DNA of 64,000 nt, from positions 868,001 to 932,000 of the forward strand of contig JADJSK010000001.1 in the NCBI GenBank assembly GCA_016711705.1, read 5' to 3'. The notes beneath the pieces are model-generated. The model had not been told where the DNA came from, ran no database searches, and saw only the letters and a list, made by a program, of their open reading frames with translations. Below are positions 28,047-37,643 of this stretch, in pieces (the stretch's first letter is position 1; every line of letters starts with the position of its first letter). The position numbers and the translations under genes were made by a program. This stretch comes from Candidatus Brachybacter algidus. GTDB taxonomy: Bacteria; Bacteroidota; Bacteroidia; Chitinophagales; Saprospiraceae.

Positions 28047-30218
28047 TTGTTAAAGATCAAAAATACGGTTATTATCAAGATAATACGACTTAATGTTTTG
28101 TTATTGTTATATTTTGGGTTCACACAAAGTTCAATTGGCCAAGGTAGAATAGTCGATGCTGAAACTCTTGAAGCTCTTCCCTTCTCAGCTGTTATGAATT
28201 TGAGCAAGCCAGAAATCATGACCATTTCTGATATCAATGGTTACTTTACCCTGCCTACAAAATCCATTGGGGATAGCATCCTAATAAGATATGTTGGATA
28301 TGACACGATTAGAACTATTTTTACCAAAGACAGTGTCGTATACCGACTAACAGCTTCACAAAATGAAATAAAGGAGGCCGTCATTACAGCTGATGACGGA
28401 CCTGCTATCGCAGTAATAAAAAAAGTCCTTAAGAACAGACCCAACCTTAGCATAGTTGACATTGATTTTTACCAATGCCGGATTTATACGAAGAACATAG
28501 TGGGATTTAATACAAATGATGACTCAATTAGCATTAAAGGATTGTCTGCTACAAAAAAATATCCATCGACTTTTTTTATTGCGGAATCACTTGTAGAAAG
28601 ACAATATGAGAAAAGGGATAAGGTTTTCGAAAGAGTCATCGCCTCTTCAGCCGCTGGTTTAAAAGATGCTGAATTTGCAATCATGCCGGAAGATGTTCAG
28701 AGTCTTAACTTTTACAGGGATTATCTGAATATTTACAATAAAGATTATATCAATCCTATCTCTCCCTTATCATGGTATAAATATCATTTCAACCTCGATA
28801 AGGTATATGAAGAAAATGGTGACACCCTTTATAAGATTGATTACTGGCCGAAATCCAACAGATTCAATTGCTTTAAAGGAATGATGGTAATTTCTGACAA
28901 AGGCTGGGCAGTGCAAAAGATAAGGATAGAAAATGCATCAAATGAAATATATCCTTTCATCCTACAGCAGGAATACAAAACAGTAGCCGGACAATGGTTT
29001 CCATTAAAATTTACTGCTAATTTGTTATTTCCATCAGCAGTAGATAAAGATATTCCTTTCAAAATTACTCAAACGAGTATTTTCGACAACGTTTCTTTTG
29101 AACCAAAAGCACTTAATTCAAACAAATCAAATAAAACAATTTTTGACCCAAACGCTGGTCATAATCTTGATAGTCTTAGATTTATACCTCTTGAAAAAAC
29201 TGATAGTAGCGCTTACATATTTGGAAATTATATATATGACGAAACACCAATTGGTTATGTTTTAAAGAATATGAATTTTTTTATTAATTATCAGATACCT
29301 GTAGGTCCTGTCGCCATCGAAGCTTTTTCTTTGTACAGAAGAAATTTATTTGAAGAAAATAGATTCGGGCTTAGTTTACTTACCAATATGAACATGATGC
29401 CACATCTTCAATTTGGAGCTTATGGTGCCTATGGTAGTTCAGATAAAGAGTTTAAATATGGAGGATCTGTGGCATGGCACTTTGATAAATTACAAACTAA
29501 TTCGGTAAAATATTCTTACCAAAACGATATAGAAAGTAACCATTTATTCAGATTCAGAAATGTGTGGTTCGATCGATATTACAGTAATTTGTACAATAAA
29601 ATTGAAAACCACGAACTTAGTTATCGTAGTTATCCGATAATTAATATAAACTTAAATGCAGGTTTTAAAGGATTGTTGAATGGTGAATTTGAGTACCAAA
29701 GTCTTGAGGTAAATATCAATAAAGTCTTTAGATGGACTCTAATTGGTAATACTAACTTTACTGCACAGGCGGGATATATGTTGGGGCAACCTCCAATATG
29801 GAAACTATTCAATGCACCGGCTTCCAGAACAGGAAGTTTTACTATCCAGGCACCTAATTCATTCCAAACAATGCCTGCCAATGTATTTTGGTCAAATAAA
29901 TTCGCACATTTATTTGTAGAGCAAACTATTGGCAAACTTTTCGTAACAAAATTCTCAATGCCTGAGCTATTTCTGGCATATAACGCTGGTTGGGGTAAAC
30001 TGGATAAGGCCAATAATCATGAAGGTATTGTATTGAGAGATTATTCTAATGGTTTCCATGAAATAGGAGCAGGTTTTAATTCCCTCATCAGGATACCAAT
30101 ATACGATTGGTTTGCATTTGGTATTAATGTAGGTGGTTATTATGATCTTACCAGTAGGGCTCCTCTTAATTTAGGTGAAAATTTTGTTGTTAAGGTAGGT
30201 TTTGGATTTTTATATTAA
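28047..30218 (+). CDS. DUF5686 / carboxypeptidase-like regulatory domain outer-membrane protein
   Basis: A large envelope protein: signal-like N-terminus ending TQSSIGQ, then a carboxypeptidase-regulatory-like beta domain (GRIVDAETLEALPFSAVMN, DINGYFTLPTKSIGD, residues about 30-110) and a long DUF5686 region with a beta-barrel-like C-terminus ending in FGFLY. Family role is unknown; surface or outer-membrane location is inferred from the terminal aromatic residue and domain type. There is no ATG near the start: the frame opens at a TTG at 28002, and I prefer the TTG at 28047 because it directly precedes the signal-like stretch (LKIKNTVIIKIIRLN). The start is uncertain. Confidence 0.8.
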   Translation: MLKIKNTVIIKIIRLNVLLLLYFGFTQSSIGQGRIVDAETLEALPFSAVMNLSKPEIMTISDINGYFTLPTKSIGDSILIRYVGYDTIRTIFTKDSVVYRLTASQNEIKEAVITADDGPAIAVIKKVLKNRPNLSIVDIDFYQCRIYTKNIVGFNTNDDSISIKGLSATKKYPSTFFIAESLVERQYEKRDKVFERVIASSAAGLKDAEFAIMPEDVQSLNFYRDYLNIYNKDYINPISPLSWYKYHFNLDKVYEENGDTLYKIDYWPKSNRFNCFKGMMVISDKGWAVQKIRIENASNEIYPFILQQEYKTVAGQWFPLKFTANLLFPSAVDKDIPFKITQTSIFDNVSFEPKALNSNKSNKTIFDPNAGHNLDSLRFIPLEKTDSSAYIFGNYIYDETPIGYVLKNMNFFINYQIPVGPVAIEAFSLYRRNLFEENRFGLSLLTNMNMMPHLQFGAYGAYGSSDKEFKYGGSVAWHFDKLQTNSVKYSYQNDIESNHLFRFRNVWFDRYYSNLYNKIENHELSYRSYPIININLNAGFKGLLNGEFEYQSLEVNINKVFRWTLIGNTNFTAQAGYMLGQPPIWKLFNAPASRTGSFTIQAPNSFQTMPANVFWSNKFAHLFVEQTIGKLFVTKFSMPELFLAYNAGWGKLDKANNHEGIVLRDYSNGFHEIGAGFNSLIRIPIYDWFAFGINVGGYYDLTSRAPLNLGENFVVKVGFGFLY

Positions 30219-30275
30219 AGCATTTAATCCTTTTAAAACAGTAAAGATCGTAATTAGTCTCTGCCCGCATCATAT

Positions 30276-30325
30276 TGATATACTATCATACTCAAATACT
30301 GCAGTACTCTAATACTATTATACTC
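30276..30325. repeat. TACT-type degenerate tandem array
   Basis: Units ATACTATCATACTCAAATACT and similar directly before the tamL stop codon, of the same family as the arrays near 5143 and 26411. Confidence 0.65.
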
Positions 30326-32698
30326 TTAAAAAGGATAATTCAGCGCCAGGTTATATTCAAGCCTACCCAATCTATTATTAAAATTAAAATAAGGATCATA
30401 TGTACCCGTAATCTTATCCTTGTAAGGATTCTTCAGTATGGTTCCAACATCTAATCTAAACACAAAAAATTCAAGATCTGCTCTCAAACCCAATCCGGAT
30501 CCTATAGCAATCTGTGTCCACGGTTGATCATTAAAGTTGAATCTAGAGCCCGGATTGACATCATTATCACTCGTTAAAGACCATATATTGCCAGCATCAA
30601 GAAATAATGCACCTTTAAATATGTAAAATAAAGGAAATCGGATCTCAGACAGAAATTCAATTTTAAGATCGCCTGTTTGATAGTATGGACCATTCTCAAA
30701 ATTTTCCAATTGAACTGGATCCTGATAACTTCCAGGGCCAATCTTTCTAATAGGGAAGGCACGTAAACTGAAGGGACCACCGATCTCAAATTGTTTGAGA
30801 TATGGCACCGACTTGCTGGAACCAAAAGGATATGCTGCACCGATTCCAAATTTGGCAGCAGCCATTATATTGTTAAATAATCTCTTAGTCTGGGATGCTT
30901 CGGCATAAAATTTTGCAAACTTTGAAAACTCAACAGTATTGAACAACTTCCATTCCTTATCCTTGCTAAAGATTTTATTGGCTAGACTTACCTCCGCACC
31001 GGACACTTCAAAATAAGCTGCTAATCTTTGATTCTGGCCATATAAATCATCCACAGACTTATAAGTGTAAGTTAAGTCTCTGAGTAGTAAACCTGTAAAT
31101 AATCTGGGATTCTCAAAGCTCTGCTTTAAAAATAGATTTTTTTCCAGAACTTCCTGATAGTTGGAAAAAACAAATGGTTTGAAATAGTTGATACCAACAT
31201 GATTCCATTTGTAATGATGTTCATTGTCCTGTATCACATCAAAACCATAAGAACCATTTAGATTATAATATCTATACCAGTTCGTAAAATTAACAAATTC
31301 AAAATCAGCACTAATATTAGTAGTCACTCTATCATCGAGCGTTGAGATGAATTTTTCACTCAATAATCTTCCATTTTTAGTAGGTATTTTTTTCATAGTG
31401 GAAATAATTCCAAGAAAATCCAAAAACCTCGGTACACTCAGACTATTTTGAAATCTAAAATCCACCCTATTAACTAATGAGTTAAAACTTGTTTCATAAC
31501 CTACACTTAAATTGGAACGAAGAGATTCTCCGCCATTGAACAGATTTCTTTTTACAATAGATGTACCTGCCTGGACTGCAACTGAAAACAACTTTGTAGT
31601 GGATGTTCGCAGATTAGCATAGTTGAGGTCAATGTCATAGGAAACATCCATCGTTTTGGCTGGAGGCAAATAAATATCAACATTAAGTAAGGTAGTATCT
31701 CCATCATCAATTACTTGATTCACATTAATATACCTAAAAAGTCCAAGTCGGTTTAGCTGTCTGTAAGTGCGACTAAAATTCTCTTTTGAGTAATAATCTC
31801 CATTTTTAAGGTATACGTACTGCAATATAGTAGAAGGTTTGACTTTGAAATCCTTATTGATCTGCAGAAAACGATAGTTGTTGACCATTGTATCCAAATT
31901 ATAAAGCTTGTTATAATTAGGATCGAAATCACTATGGATGTTGACTCTACCAATTTTATAACGCTGGACTACCTTTCGGTCATCTGTTTCGTTTATACGG
32001 AAGGCAGCATTCACTTCTAATCCGATACTATCAGCGACAAGGGGTCCTACCAGGCTAGGATCAAAATAATAAAATCCATTATTTAACATTAATTCTGTCA
32101 CACGAAGCTTCTCTTTCTGATAATTCAGATCTGATACAACCTCTCCCCTCTTAATAAAAGACATATCCCAAAATGGAGAGAGAAAAACCGCTAGTTCCGG
32201 TTCTCTCACTTCATATGTAATATCTCTGAAGGTATATTGACTTTTAGGTTCTGCAATATATTTTACTGAGCCAAACTTTCCTTTTTTAATTGAAGTTTCA
32301 CAGGTCACTTTTGAATCAAAATAACCTTCTTTTTGTAGAAAATTGGTCATAGAGTTTTTGATGGATTCAATAAAGACTGTATCAAAAAACACAGGCTCCT
32401 TTGATATCATTTGATAAAATGTGCGTCTGATGGCCTTTGCAGAATCAATTTTTCCTTGATTTTTGTAATAAGTATAAATCGCCTCCCTTTTAAAAGGTTT
32501 TATATTAGTTAAGGCAATTAGATTTTCCTTGAGTAGAGTCTTTTCATTAGATTTGAAATTGCCTTTAAGTTCAACAGTCTCATTTTTAAGATAAATTTGG
32601 TCTTCATTTAAAAATTGAGTGACATTACATCCTGAAAATATCATGAGGCACATGAAACAAACACTGAAAAGGATATATTTGCAAGAATTCTTATTCAA
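30326..32698 (-). CDS. tamL: TamL-type BamA-superfamily outer-membrane lipoprotein
   Basis: An Omp85-superfamily protein of 790 residues. In Bacteroidota the lipidated TamA homologue (TamL) works with TamB in outer-membrane assembly. Seen: a signal with lipobox MIFSGC (cysteine 24), repeated POTRA-like segments over about 30-330 (FRDITYEV, LGLFRYINVNQ, INVNIYLPP-like strands) and a C-terminal barrel ending NLALNYPF. QFEIGGPFSLRAFPIRKIGPG is the conserved barrel-loop region. The divergent methyltransferase gene starts 12 bases from its start. tamB is not in the window. Confidence 0.86.
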   Translation of the reverse strand: MNKNSCKYILFSVCFMCLMIFSGCNVTQFLNEDQIYLKNETVELKGNFKSNEKTLLKENLIALTNIKPFKREAIYTYYKNQGKIDSAKAIRRTFYQMISKEPVFFDTVFIESIKNSMTNFLQKEGYFDSKVTCETSIKKGKFGSVKYIAEPKSQYTFRDITYEVREPELAVFLSPFWDMSFIKRGEVVSDLNYQKEKLRVTELMLNNGFYYFDPSLVGPLVADSIGLEVNAAFRINETDDRKVVQRYKIGRVNIHSDFDPNYNKLYNLDTMVNNYRFLQINKDFKVKPSTILQYVYLKNGDYYSKENFSRTYRQLNRLGLFRYINVNQVIDDGDTTLLNVDIYLPPAKTMDVSYDIDLNYANLRTSTTKLFSVAVQAGTSIVKRNLFNGGESLRSNLSVGYETSFNSLVNRVDFRFQNSLSVPRFLDFLGIISTMKKIPTKNGRLLSEKFISTLDDRVTTNISADFEFVNFTNWYRYYNLNGSYGFDVIQDNEHHYKWNHVGINYFKPFVFSNYQEVLEKNLFLKQSFENPRLFTGLLLRDLTYTYKSVDDLYGQNQRLAAYFEVSGAEVSLANKIFSKDKEWKLFNTVEFSKFAKFYAEASQTKRLFNNIMAAAKFGIGAAYPFGSSKSVPYLKQFEIGGPFSLRAFPIRKIGPGSYQDPVQLENFENGPYYQTGDLKIEFLSEIRFPLFYIFKGALFLDAGNIWSLTSDNDVNPGSRFNFNDQPWTQIAIGSGLGLRADLEFFVFRLDVGTILKNPYKDKITGTYDPYFNFNNRLGRLEYNLALNYPF

Positions 32699-32710
32699 GA
32701 CATCATTTTG

Positions 32711-33466
32711 ATGATAAACGAAAAAATTTCTAAAAATTACTTAAAGGTACTTACTTCACTGAATTCCAAAAAATTTAGGCAAAAGTACCAATTATTTATT
32801 GTCGAGGGCGAGAAAATTGTATCTGAGCTCATGCTCAATAATCCTCAGCTAATAAAATATCTAATAATTAATGAAGATTATACCGGCAATCCAATAATAT
32901 TAAACAAATTTAATATATATTGGGCAGATAATGTTCAATTTAGTAAGATATCTTCAATGTCCACTCCACCACCTATCTTGGCTATTTGCGATATGGATGA
33001 ATATCATAAAATTAACGTTGAAGACATCTTTGCTTTCCATCTTTATCTTGATAATGTCAGAGATCCAGGCAATATAGGAACAATCATCCGAACAGCAGAA
33101 TGGTTCGGAATTCAGAAGATCTATCTTTCTGATGGCAGCGTCGACTTATTTCATCCGCGTCTTATCCAATCTTCCATGGGCAGTTTTTTCAGAGTTTCAT
33201 GCTCCATTCTGCCAAATGAAGACATACAAAAACTTAAAAGGCCCTTAATAGGTGCTGTAATGGATGGCATGTCACTTAATAAATGGCATCAACCCAAGGA
33301 AGGTACTTTGATAGTCGGCAATGAGTCAAATGGTTTATCTCAAGAGATTATAGCGGCACTTGACCAAAAAATTAAAATAGATCATGCTTCAACCAATAAT
33401 GCTGAATCTTTGAATGTGGGAATAGCTACAGCCGTATTGTTATATGCTATCAGTTTGAAGATGTAA
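32711..33466 (+). CDS. TrmH-family RNA 2'-O-methyltransferase (SpoU type)
   Basis: A SPOUT methyltransferase that modifies the ribose of rRNA or tRNA. The 251-residue protein has the substrate-binding N-terminal segment KKFRQKYQLFIVEGEKIV and the three SpoU motifs: LDNVRDPGNIGTIIRTAEWFG, LIVGNESNGLSQEI and AESLNVGIATAVLLY. The start is ATG at 32711; a TTG sits one codon earlier. The exact target nucleotide cannot be assigned. It is divergent from tamL. Confidence 0.9.
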   Translation: MINEKISKNYLKVLTSLNSKKFRQKYQLFIVEGEKIVSELMLNNPQLIKYLIINEDYTGNPIILNKFNIYWADNVQFSKISSMSTPPPILAICDMDEYHKINVEDIFAFHLYLDNVRDPGNIGTIIRTAEWFGIQKIYLSDGSVDLFHPRLIQSSMGSFFRVSCSILPNEDIQKLKRPLIGAVMDGMSLNKWHQPKEGTLIVGNESNGLSQEIIAALDQKIKIDHASTNNAESLNVGIATAVLLYAISLKM

Positions 33467-33737
33467 TACGAAACAGAATTATATTATTGACTAATATTTT
33501 GTCGTATAATACCGAGCTGAAAGTCGTTTGACCAAATTTATTTGGGCTATTACGAATTTCCATTCGGTATAAAATGGAAGTATGTGAAATGTAATTGCTA
33601 AGCTTCAGCTACTATTTGCAGATTTTAATAATACCTCTATCTATTTTTATAATCATTTATCTGTAGTTGGTTATTGATGATCTCCGCTGGGGAAAACTTT
33701 CTAAGTATTTCTTCATACTCAGTATTTAAAATAATAA
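33467..33737. other. Gene-free spacer
   Basis: A 271-base AT-rich stretch after the TrmH-type gene, with no frame, tRNA or strong hairpin that I can support. It leads into the MITE-like copy 1. Confidence 0.6.
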
Positions 33738-33978
33738 CTCAAGTTTCGGCAGTTAAGAAACAAAGGTAGATGGCTGATGTTAGATGTTAGATGGAGGTTA
33801 GTCAATTGATCCATATTTTTTCTTTAAAAGGTTTAATAGAAAAAATATCCATCTGATTGGTGGAAAGCCATCTAAAATCTACCCCGCCTTGTTCGGCGGA
33901 CAAGCTTCTAACATCTAACATTTTATTAAAATTTAAAAAAAACCTTCAATAAGAAAAATTTGACTACCGAAACTTAAG
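33738..33978. mobile_element. MITE-like element, copy 1 (241 bp)
   Basis: The element starts CTCAAGTTTCGGCAG and ends CTACCGAAACTTAAG, giving 15-bp terminal inverted repeats with two mismatches. The flanks carry ATAATAA on both sides (33731-33737 and 33979-33985), a possible 7-bp target duplication. Inside, GGTAGATGGCT and GTTAGATGTTAGA pair with AGCCATCTA and TCTAACATCTAAC, so it can fold back on itself. There is no coding frame. Copy 2 at 40581 shares most of the sequence. Confidence 0.7.
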
Positions 33979-34140
33979 ATAATAATTAAGTAAATATGTC
34001 GTTTGACATTGTAATAAATGCATAATAGGTTTTGAATATATGTTATAAACCAATTAACACTTAATCATTAGATTGAACAATTCAATAAATCTGTTTGAAA
34101 TTAATTTATAAAAAACATATGATATATTTTTTAAATATAT

Positions 34141-34148
34141 TATCTTTG
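34141..34148 (+). promoter_or_regulatory. Candidate -7 box (TATCTTTG) upstream of exbB
   Basis: TATCTTTG matches TAnnTTTG 39 bases before the exbB start. A -33 TTTG is not evident. Confidence 0.4.
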
Positions 34149-34187
34149 TTTTTTTAAAGATTAAAACAACGCTACAAAAAATAATCT

Positions 34188-34877
34188 ATGCACTTTTTCC
34201 AATTGTTTTTATTGCAAATAGTAGATACTACTGCGACACAATCCATAGCATTACCAACCACGAAACTTACTTTTTTCGAATTAATGTTGAAAGGTGGCGT
34301 GATAATGATTCCACTTCTTATTCTATCGATTATAGCCTTCGCGCTTATTATAGAAAGATGGTTAGCAATATCAAATTTAACTAAGGTAGAAGCAAATTTC
34401 TTCAATAACATTAAATCAATGCTGTCCAATGGCAATGTTAGAGGAGCTCAAGACTTTGCAGAATCAAATAATTCATCCATAGGAAAAGTAATCGCTGAAG
34501 GAATCAGATACATTGGGTATCCATATTCTGAGATAGAAACTTACATGAGTGATACTGCCAATATCGAATTGGGCAAAATGGAGAGTAAACTTAATTACCT
34601 AGGTATAATTGCCGGTATAGCGCCAATGCTAGGTTTCGTTGGAACGATTGCCGGTATCATAAAGATATTTTATAATATTAGCGTTACAGATAATATCAGT
34701 ATAGGAGTCATATCAGGTGGTCTATATGAAAAAATGATTGCTTCGGGATCAGGTTTGATCGTAGGTATATTTGCCTTCATTGGCAATCAATTGCTACAAT
34801 CTAAGATCGACTCATATGCTCTAAAATTGCAGGAAATGGTTAAATCATTCAGATCTGTACTACTACAAAAGGCATAA
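34188..34877 (+). CDS. ExbB/TolQ-family proton channel subunit
   Basis: A MotA/TolQ/ExbB-type inner-membrane protein that, with ExbD, uses the proton gradient to energise TonB or Tol systems. The 229-residue protein has a first helix near 38-58 (GGVIMIPLLILSIIAFALIIERW), then the hallmark LNYLGIIAGIAPMLGFVGTIAGIIKIF and the GSGLIVGIFAFIGNQ helix. The exbD gene follows 50 bases downstream. No tonB is adjacent, so TonB versus Tol function is open; the TonB-dependent receptor at 57 kb shows such energisation is needed. Confidence 0.87.
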   Translation: MHFFQLFLLQIVDTTATQSIALPTTKLTFFELMLKGGVIMIPLLILSIIAFALIIERWLAISNLTKVEANFFNNIKSMLSNGNVRGAQDFAESNNSSIGKVIAEGIRYIGYPYSEIETYMSDTANIELGKMESKLNYLGIIAGIAPMLGFVGTIAGIIKIFYNISVTDNISIGVISGGLYEKMIASGSGLIVGIFAFIGNQLLQSKIDSYALKLQEMVKSFRSVLLQKA

Positions 34878-34927
34878 TTGATAACAGATTTTCAAAAAAT
34901 TATTATCAATGTTTTTAAACTATTCTG

Positions 34928-35326
34928 ATGAAATTAAATAATAGAAAAAGAAATAAACCTCACGTTTTTACAGATTCGTTGAGTGATATTATGTTCTTTT
35001 TATTGCTCTTTTTCCTGATCGTTTCTACTGTAGCTAACCCTAATGTCGTCAAAATACTTCTGCCTAAAGCTGGTTCTACTGAGGTATTGAGTAAAAAACA
35101 AATCACGTTGACAGTTACAACTGAGAAAAGGTATTTTATCGATAAAAAGGAATACTCTTTCGATGAGCTTGAAACTGCAGTTCAGGAAGCTACAGCCAAT
35201 GTGACAGAACCCACTATCATGTTAAGATTGGATAAAGATCTTGTGATCCAGGATCTGATAGATGTAATGTCGATTGGTGCAAAACTTAAAATCAAAATGG
35301 TCCTGGCGACAGACAAAAAAGGATAA
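34928..35326 (+). CDS. ExbD/TolR-family biopolymer transport protein
   Basis: A 132-residue single-helix partner of ExbB. It has a positively charged N-terminus, the helix DIMFFLLLFFLIVSTVANPN beginning with the conserved aspartate (in TDSLSDIMFFLL), and a periplasmic ExbD domain with LPKAGSTE and LRLDKDLVIQDLIDVM. The order exbB-exbD on one strand is typical. Next gene downstream is an unrelated oxidoreductase. Confidence 0.87.
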   Translation: MKLNNRKRNKPHVFTDSLSDIMFFLLLFFLIVSTVANPNVVKILLPKAGSTEVLSKKQITLTVTTEKRYFIDKKEYSFDELETAVQEATANVTEPTIMLRLDKDLVIQDLIDVMSIGAKLKIKMVLATDKKG

Positions 35327-35349
35327 AAGTAAATATTAGAGATTAGCAG

Positions 35350-36399
35350 TTGGATAAGATCATAAATGTTGGATTGAGTGCATTCGGAATGAGTGGTAAA
35401 CTATTTCATGCTCCCTTTTTTCATGCTCATCCAGGTTTTAACCTTAGGAGCATTGTAAAAAGATCAGAACAAAGTCCAGAATCAAAATATCCAGCAACTA
35501 TTATTTTATCTGATTTTGAACAATTAATCATCGATCCAACGATTGATCTAATTGTCATTAATACACCAATACAGCTTCATTTTGAACATGCTAAAGCTGC
35601 TATCATCCATGGTAAAAATGTCTTAGTCGAAAAACCATATACTGTAACAAGCGCTGAAGCAAGATTACTCAATCAACTTGCGATTGAAAATAATGTAAGT
35701 CTTACTGTTTTTCAAAACAGAAGATTTGATAGAGATTACTTAGCGGTGAAGGATATTTTAAATAATGGGCAGCTTGGTAAGATCCATGAAGTAGAAATTC
35801 GATTTGATAGATTCCGACCGAAGGCTGGTGGGAAATTGCACAAAGAAGCAGATCTTCCAGGTTCAGGAGCTCTGTATGATCTTGGCTCCCATATTATTGA
35901 TCAGACATTACAACTCTTTGGTCAACCATTGTCTGTGTATGCTGATCTAATGATAATTCGTGAGGATGTACAATCGGATGATTATTTTGAACTAATTTTA
36001 TATTATCCTGATCAGTTGCGTGTCCGCTTGATCAGCAATGTCATGACAAAAGAAATAGGTCCGGGTTATGTAATTCACGGTGAACATGGATCTTTTATAC
36101 AAAAGAGATCTGATGAACAAGAATCTGCGCTGCTTTCCGGAGTTAAACCACATCATGAGCCTTGGGTACCTGAATTAAATGAGCCGGATGGTTTGCTGCA
36201 TGCACTGGAAGGTGAAATATTTGGAAAGACAAACACCTTTTCTGCTCCGGGTAATTATATGTTATTCTTTGATGAATTATATAATTACATAGCAAAGAAT
36301 GATGTTAATCCGGTAACTGCTTCAGATGCTATTCAGACAATAAGCCTGATAGAAAAAGCATTCGAATCAAATCAAAGAAAAATCCTTGTTAACTTTTGA
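35350..36399 (+). CDS. Gfo/Idh/MocA-family NAD(P)-dependent oxidoreductase
   Basis: A 349-residue oxidoreductase: N-terminal Rossmann fold opening NVGLSAFGMSGKLFHAPFF, a variant of the G-x-G-x-x-G loop, then LIVINTPIQLHFEHAKAAI and the family signature GKNVLVEKPYTVTSAEA. The C-terminal alpha/beta domain has the likely catalytic GALYDLGSHIIDQTLQLFG. The start is TTG at 35350; no closer ATG keeps the Rossmann strand. Substrate is unknown. Its TGA stop abuts the fahA stop (TGATCA shared junction), so the two genes are convergent with no gap. Confidence 0.85.
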   Translation: MDKIINVGLSAFGMSGKLFHAPFFHAHPGFNLRSIVKRSEQSPESKYPATIILSDFEQLIIDPTIDLIVINTPIQLHFEHAKAAIIHGKNVLVEKPYTVTSAEARLLNQLAIENNVSLTVFQNRRFDRDYLAVKDILNNGQLGKIHEVEIRFDRFRPKAGGKLHKEADLPGSGALYDLGSHIIDQTLQLFGQPLSVYADLMIIREDVQSDDYFELILYYPDQLRVRLISNVMTKEIGPGYVIHGEHGSFIQKRSDEQESALLSGVKPHHEPWVPELNEPDGLLHALEGEIFGKTNTFSAPGNYMLFFDELYNYIAKNDVNPVTASDAIQTISLIEKAFESNQRKILVNF

Positions 36400-37635
36400 T
36401 CAGGAAACAATCTGACCGATAGCTTCACCAAATCCAACTCTTATTTCTCCATTAATTGCATAGCCCCTTAATGTAACGATGTCGCCATCCAAGAGATACG
36501 TTCTGGTAGTTCCATCATTCAATTGCAAAGGTTTTGTCCCATTCCAGCTTAATTCCAGTAAGGAACCAAAACTATCTGGCGATTCGCCACTGATGGTTCC
36601 GGACGCCAATAAATCACCAATATTCATATTACAACCATTGACAGTGTGATGTGCTAGTTGCTGGGACGGATTCCAATAAAGATCTTTATAGTTCGTCTTG
36701 CAAATCTCTGTTTCGACTCCTAAGGAAGATTGTAATGAAGCAGAAATATTTATATCAAAAGACTTATCTCCTTCAGTAACTAAATATTCAAGAACTTCAG
36801 TAATCTTATCAGGGCCGCTAGTCCTAAAAGGCTCTAATGCTTCCATCGTAACTATCCAGGGAGAAATTGTAGAGCCGAAATTCTTGCCTAAAAAAGGTCC
36901 AAGCGGCACATATTCCCATCTTTGTATGTCCCTAGCTGACCAATCGTTAAATAAAACCATTCCAAAGATATAATCTTCTGCCTTTGCTGCAGCGATTGAA
37001 TCCCCGAGTAGAGTTTTTTTACCAATAACAAATGCCATTTCTACTTCAATATCCATTTCTTTTGTTGGCCCAAAACTGGGAATACCGGTTTCTTTATTTG
37101 GAATTTGGCCTTTGGGTCTCTTTATAGGAGTGCCTGAAACTACTATTGAGGAAGATCTGCCATGGTAAGCCACAGGAAGGTGGAGCCAATTGGGCATTAA
37201 GGCATTGTCAACTCCCCTGAACATAATGCCTACATTGGTCGCATGTTCTTTGCTGGAATAAAAATCAGAATAGTCACCAATATTCACTGGAAGTGACATT
37301 TCAACGCTCTTAGCATCGAAGAAAACATCTTCAAAATCATAATTAAATCCGGAAGCGAAGGTTTTATCAGCACAAAACTTTTGAATTTTAAATCGGATTG
37401 AATTTGTCACTGGTTTTCCCAACTCGATAAACTCATTGAGTGTCTCACCAAGAAAAATCCCATAAGGAAGTTCATCGTCAACAAATATGCCTATGTCTTG
37501 CAGCGCATCCAGATCAATTACATGATCACCAATGCGACTTACAATTTGAAATTGACCATTGATACGACCAATTCCAAAAGGGATATTATAAATTGAAAAA
37601 TCAGAATCCTGATCTATATTTAACCAACTAGTCAT
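36400..37635 (-). CDS. fahA: Fumarylacetoacetase
   Basis: The enzyme splits fumarylacetoacetate into fumarate and acetoacetate in tyrosine degradation. The 411-residue protein has the two-domain layout: N-terminal SH3-like domain (FSIYNIPFGIGRINGQ), then DYSDFYSSKEHATNVGIMFRG with the catalytic/metal residues, LPVAYHGRSSSIVVSGTPI, EMDIEVEMAFVIG, FNDWSARDIQRWEYVPLGPF and the C-terminal SGTISGESPDSFGSLLELSW. All are characteristic. It is followed by metF upstream on the same strand (8-base spacing). Confidence 0.94.
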   Translation of the reverse strand: MTSWLNIDQDSDFSIYNIPFGIGRINGQFQIVSRIGDHVIDLDALQDIGIFVDDELPYGIFLGETLNEFIELGKPVTNSIRFKIQKFCADKTFASGFNYDFEDVFFDAKSVEMSLPVNIGDYSDFYSSKEHATNVGIMFRGVDNALMPNWLHLPVAYHGRSSSIVVSGTPIKRPKGQIPNKETGIPSFGPTKEMDIEVEMAFVIGKKTLLGDSIAAAKAEDYIFGMVLFNDWSARDIQRWEYVPLGPFLGKNFGSTISPWIVTMEALEPFRTSGPDKITEVLEYLVTEGDKSFDINISASLQSSLGVETEICKTNYKDLYWNPSQQLAHHTVNGCNMNIGDLLASGTISGESPDSFGSLLELSWNGTKPLQLNDGTTRTYLLDGDIVTLRGYAINGEIRVGFGEAIGQIVS

Positions 37636-37643
37636 GCTATTAT

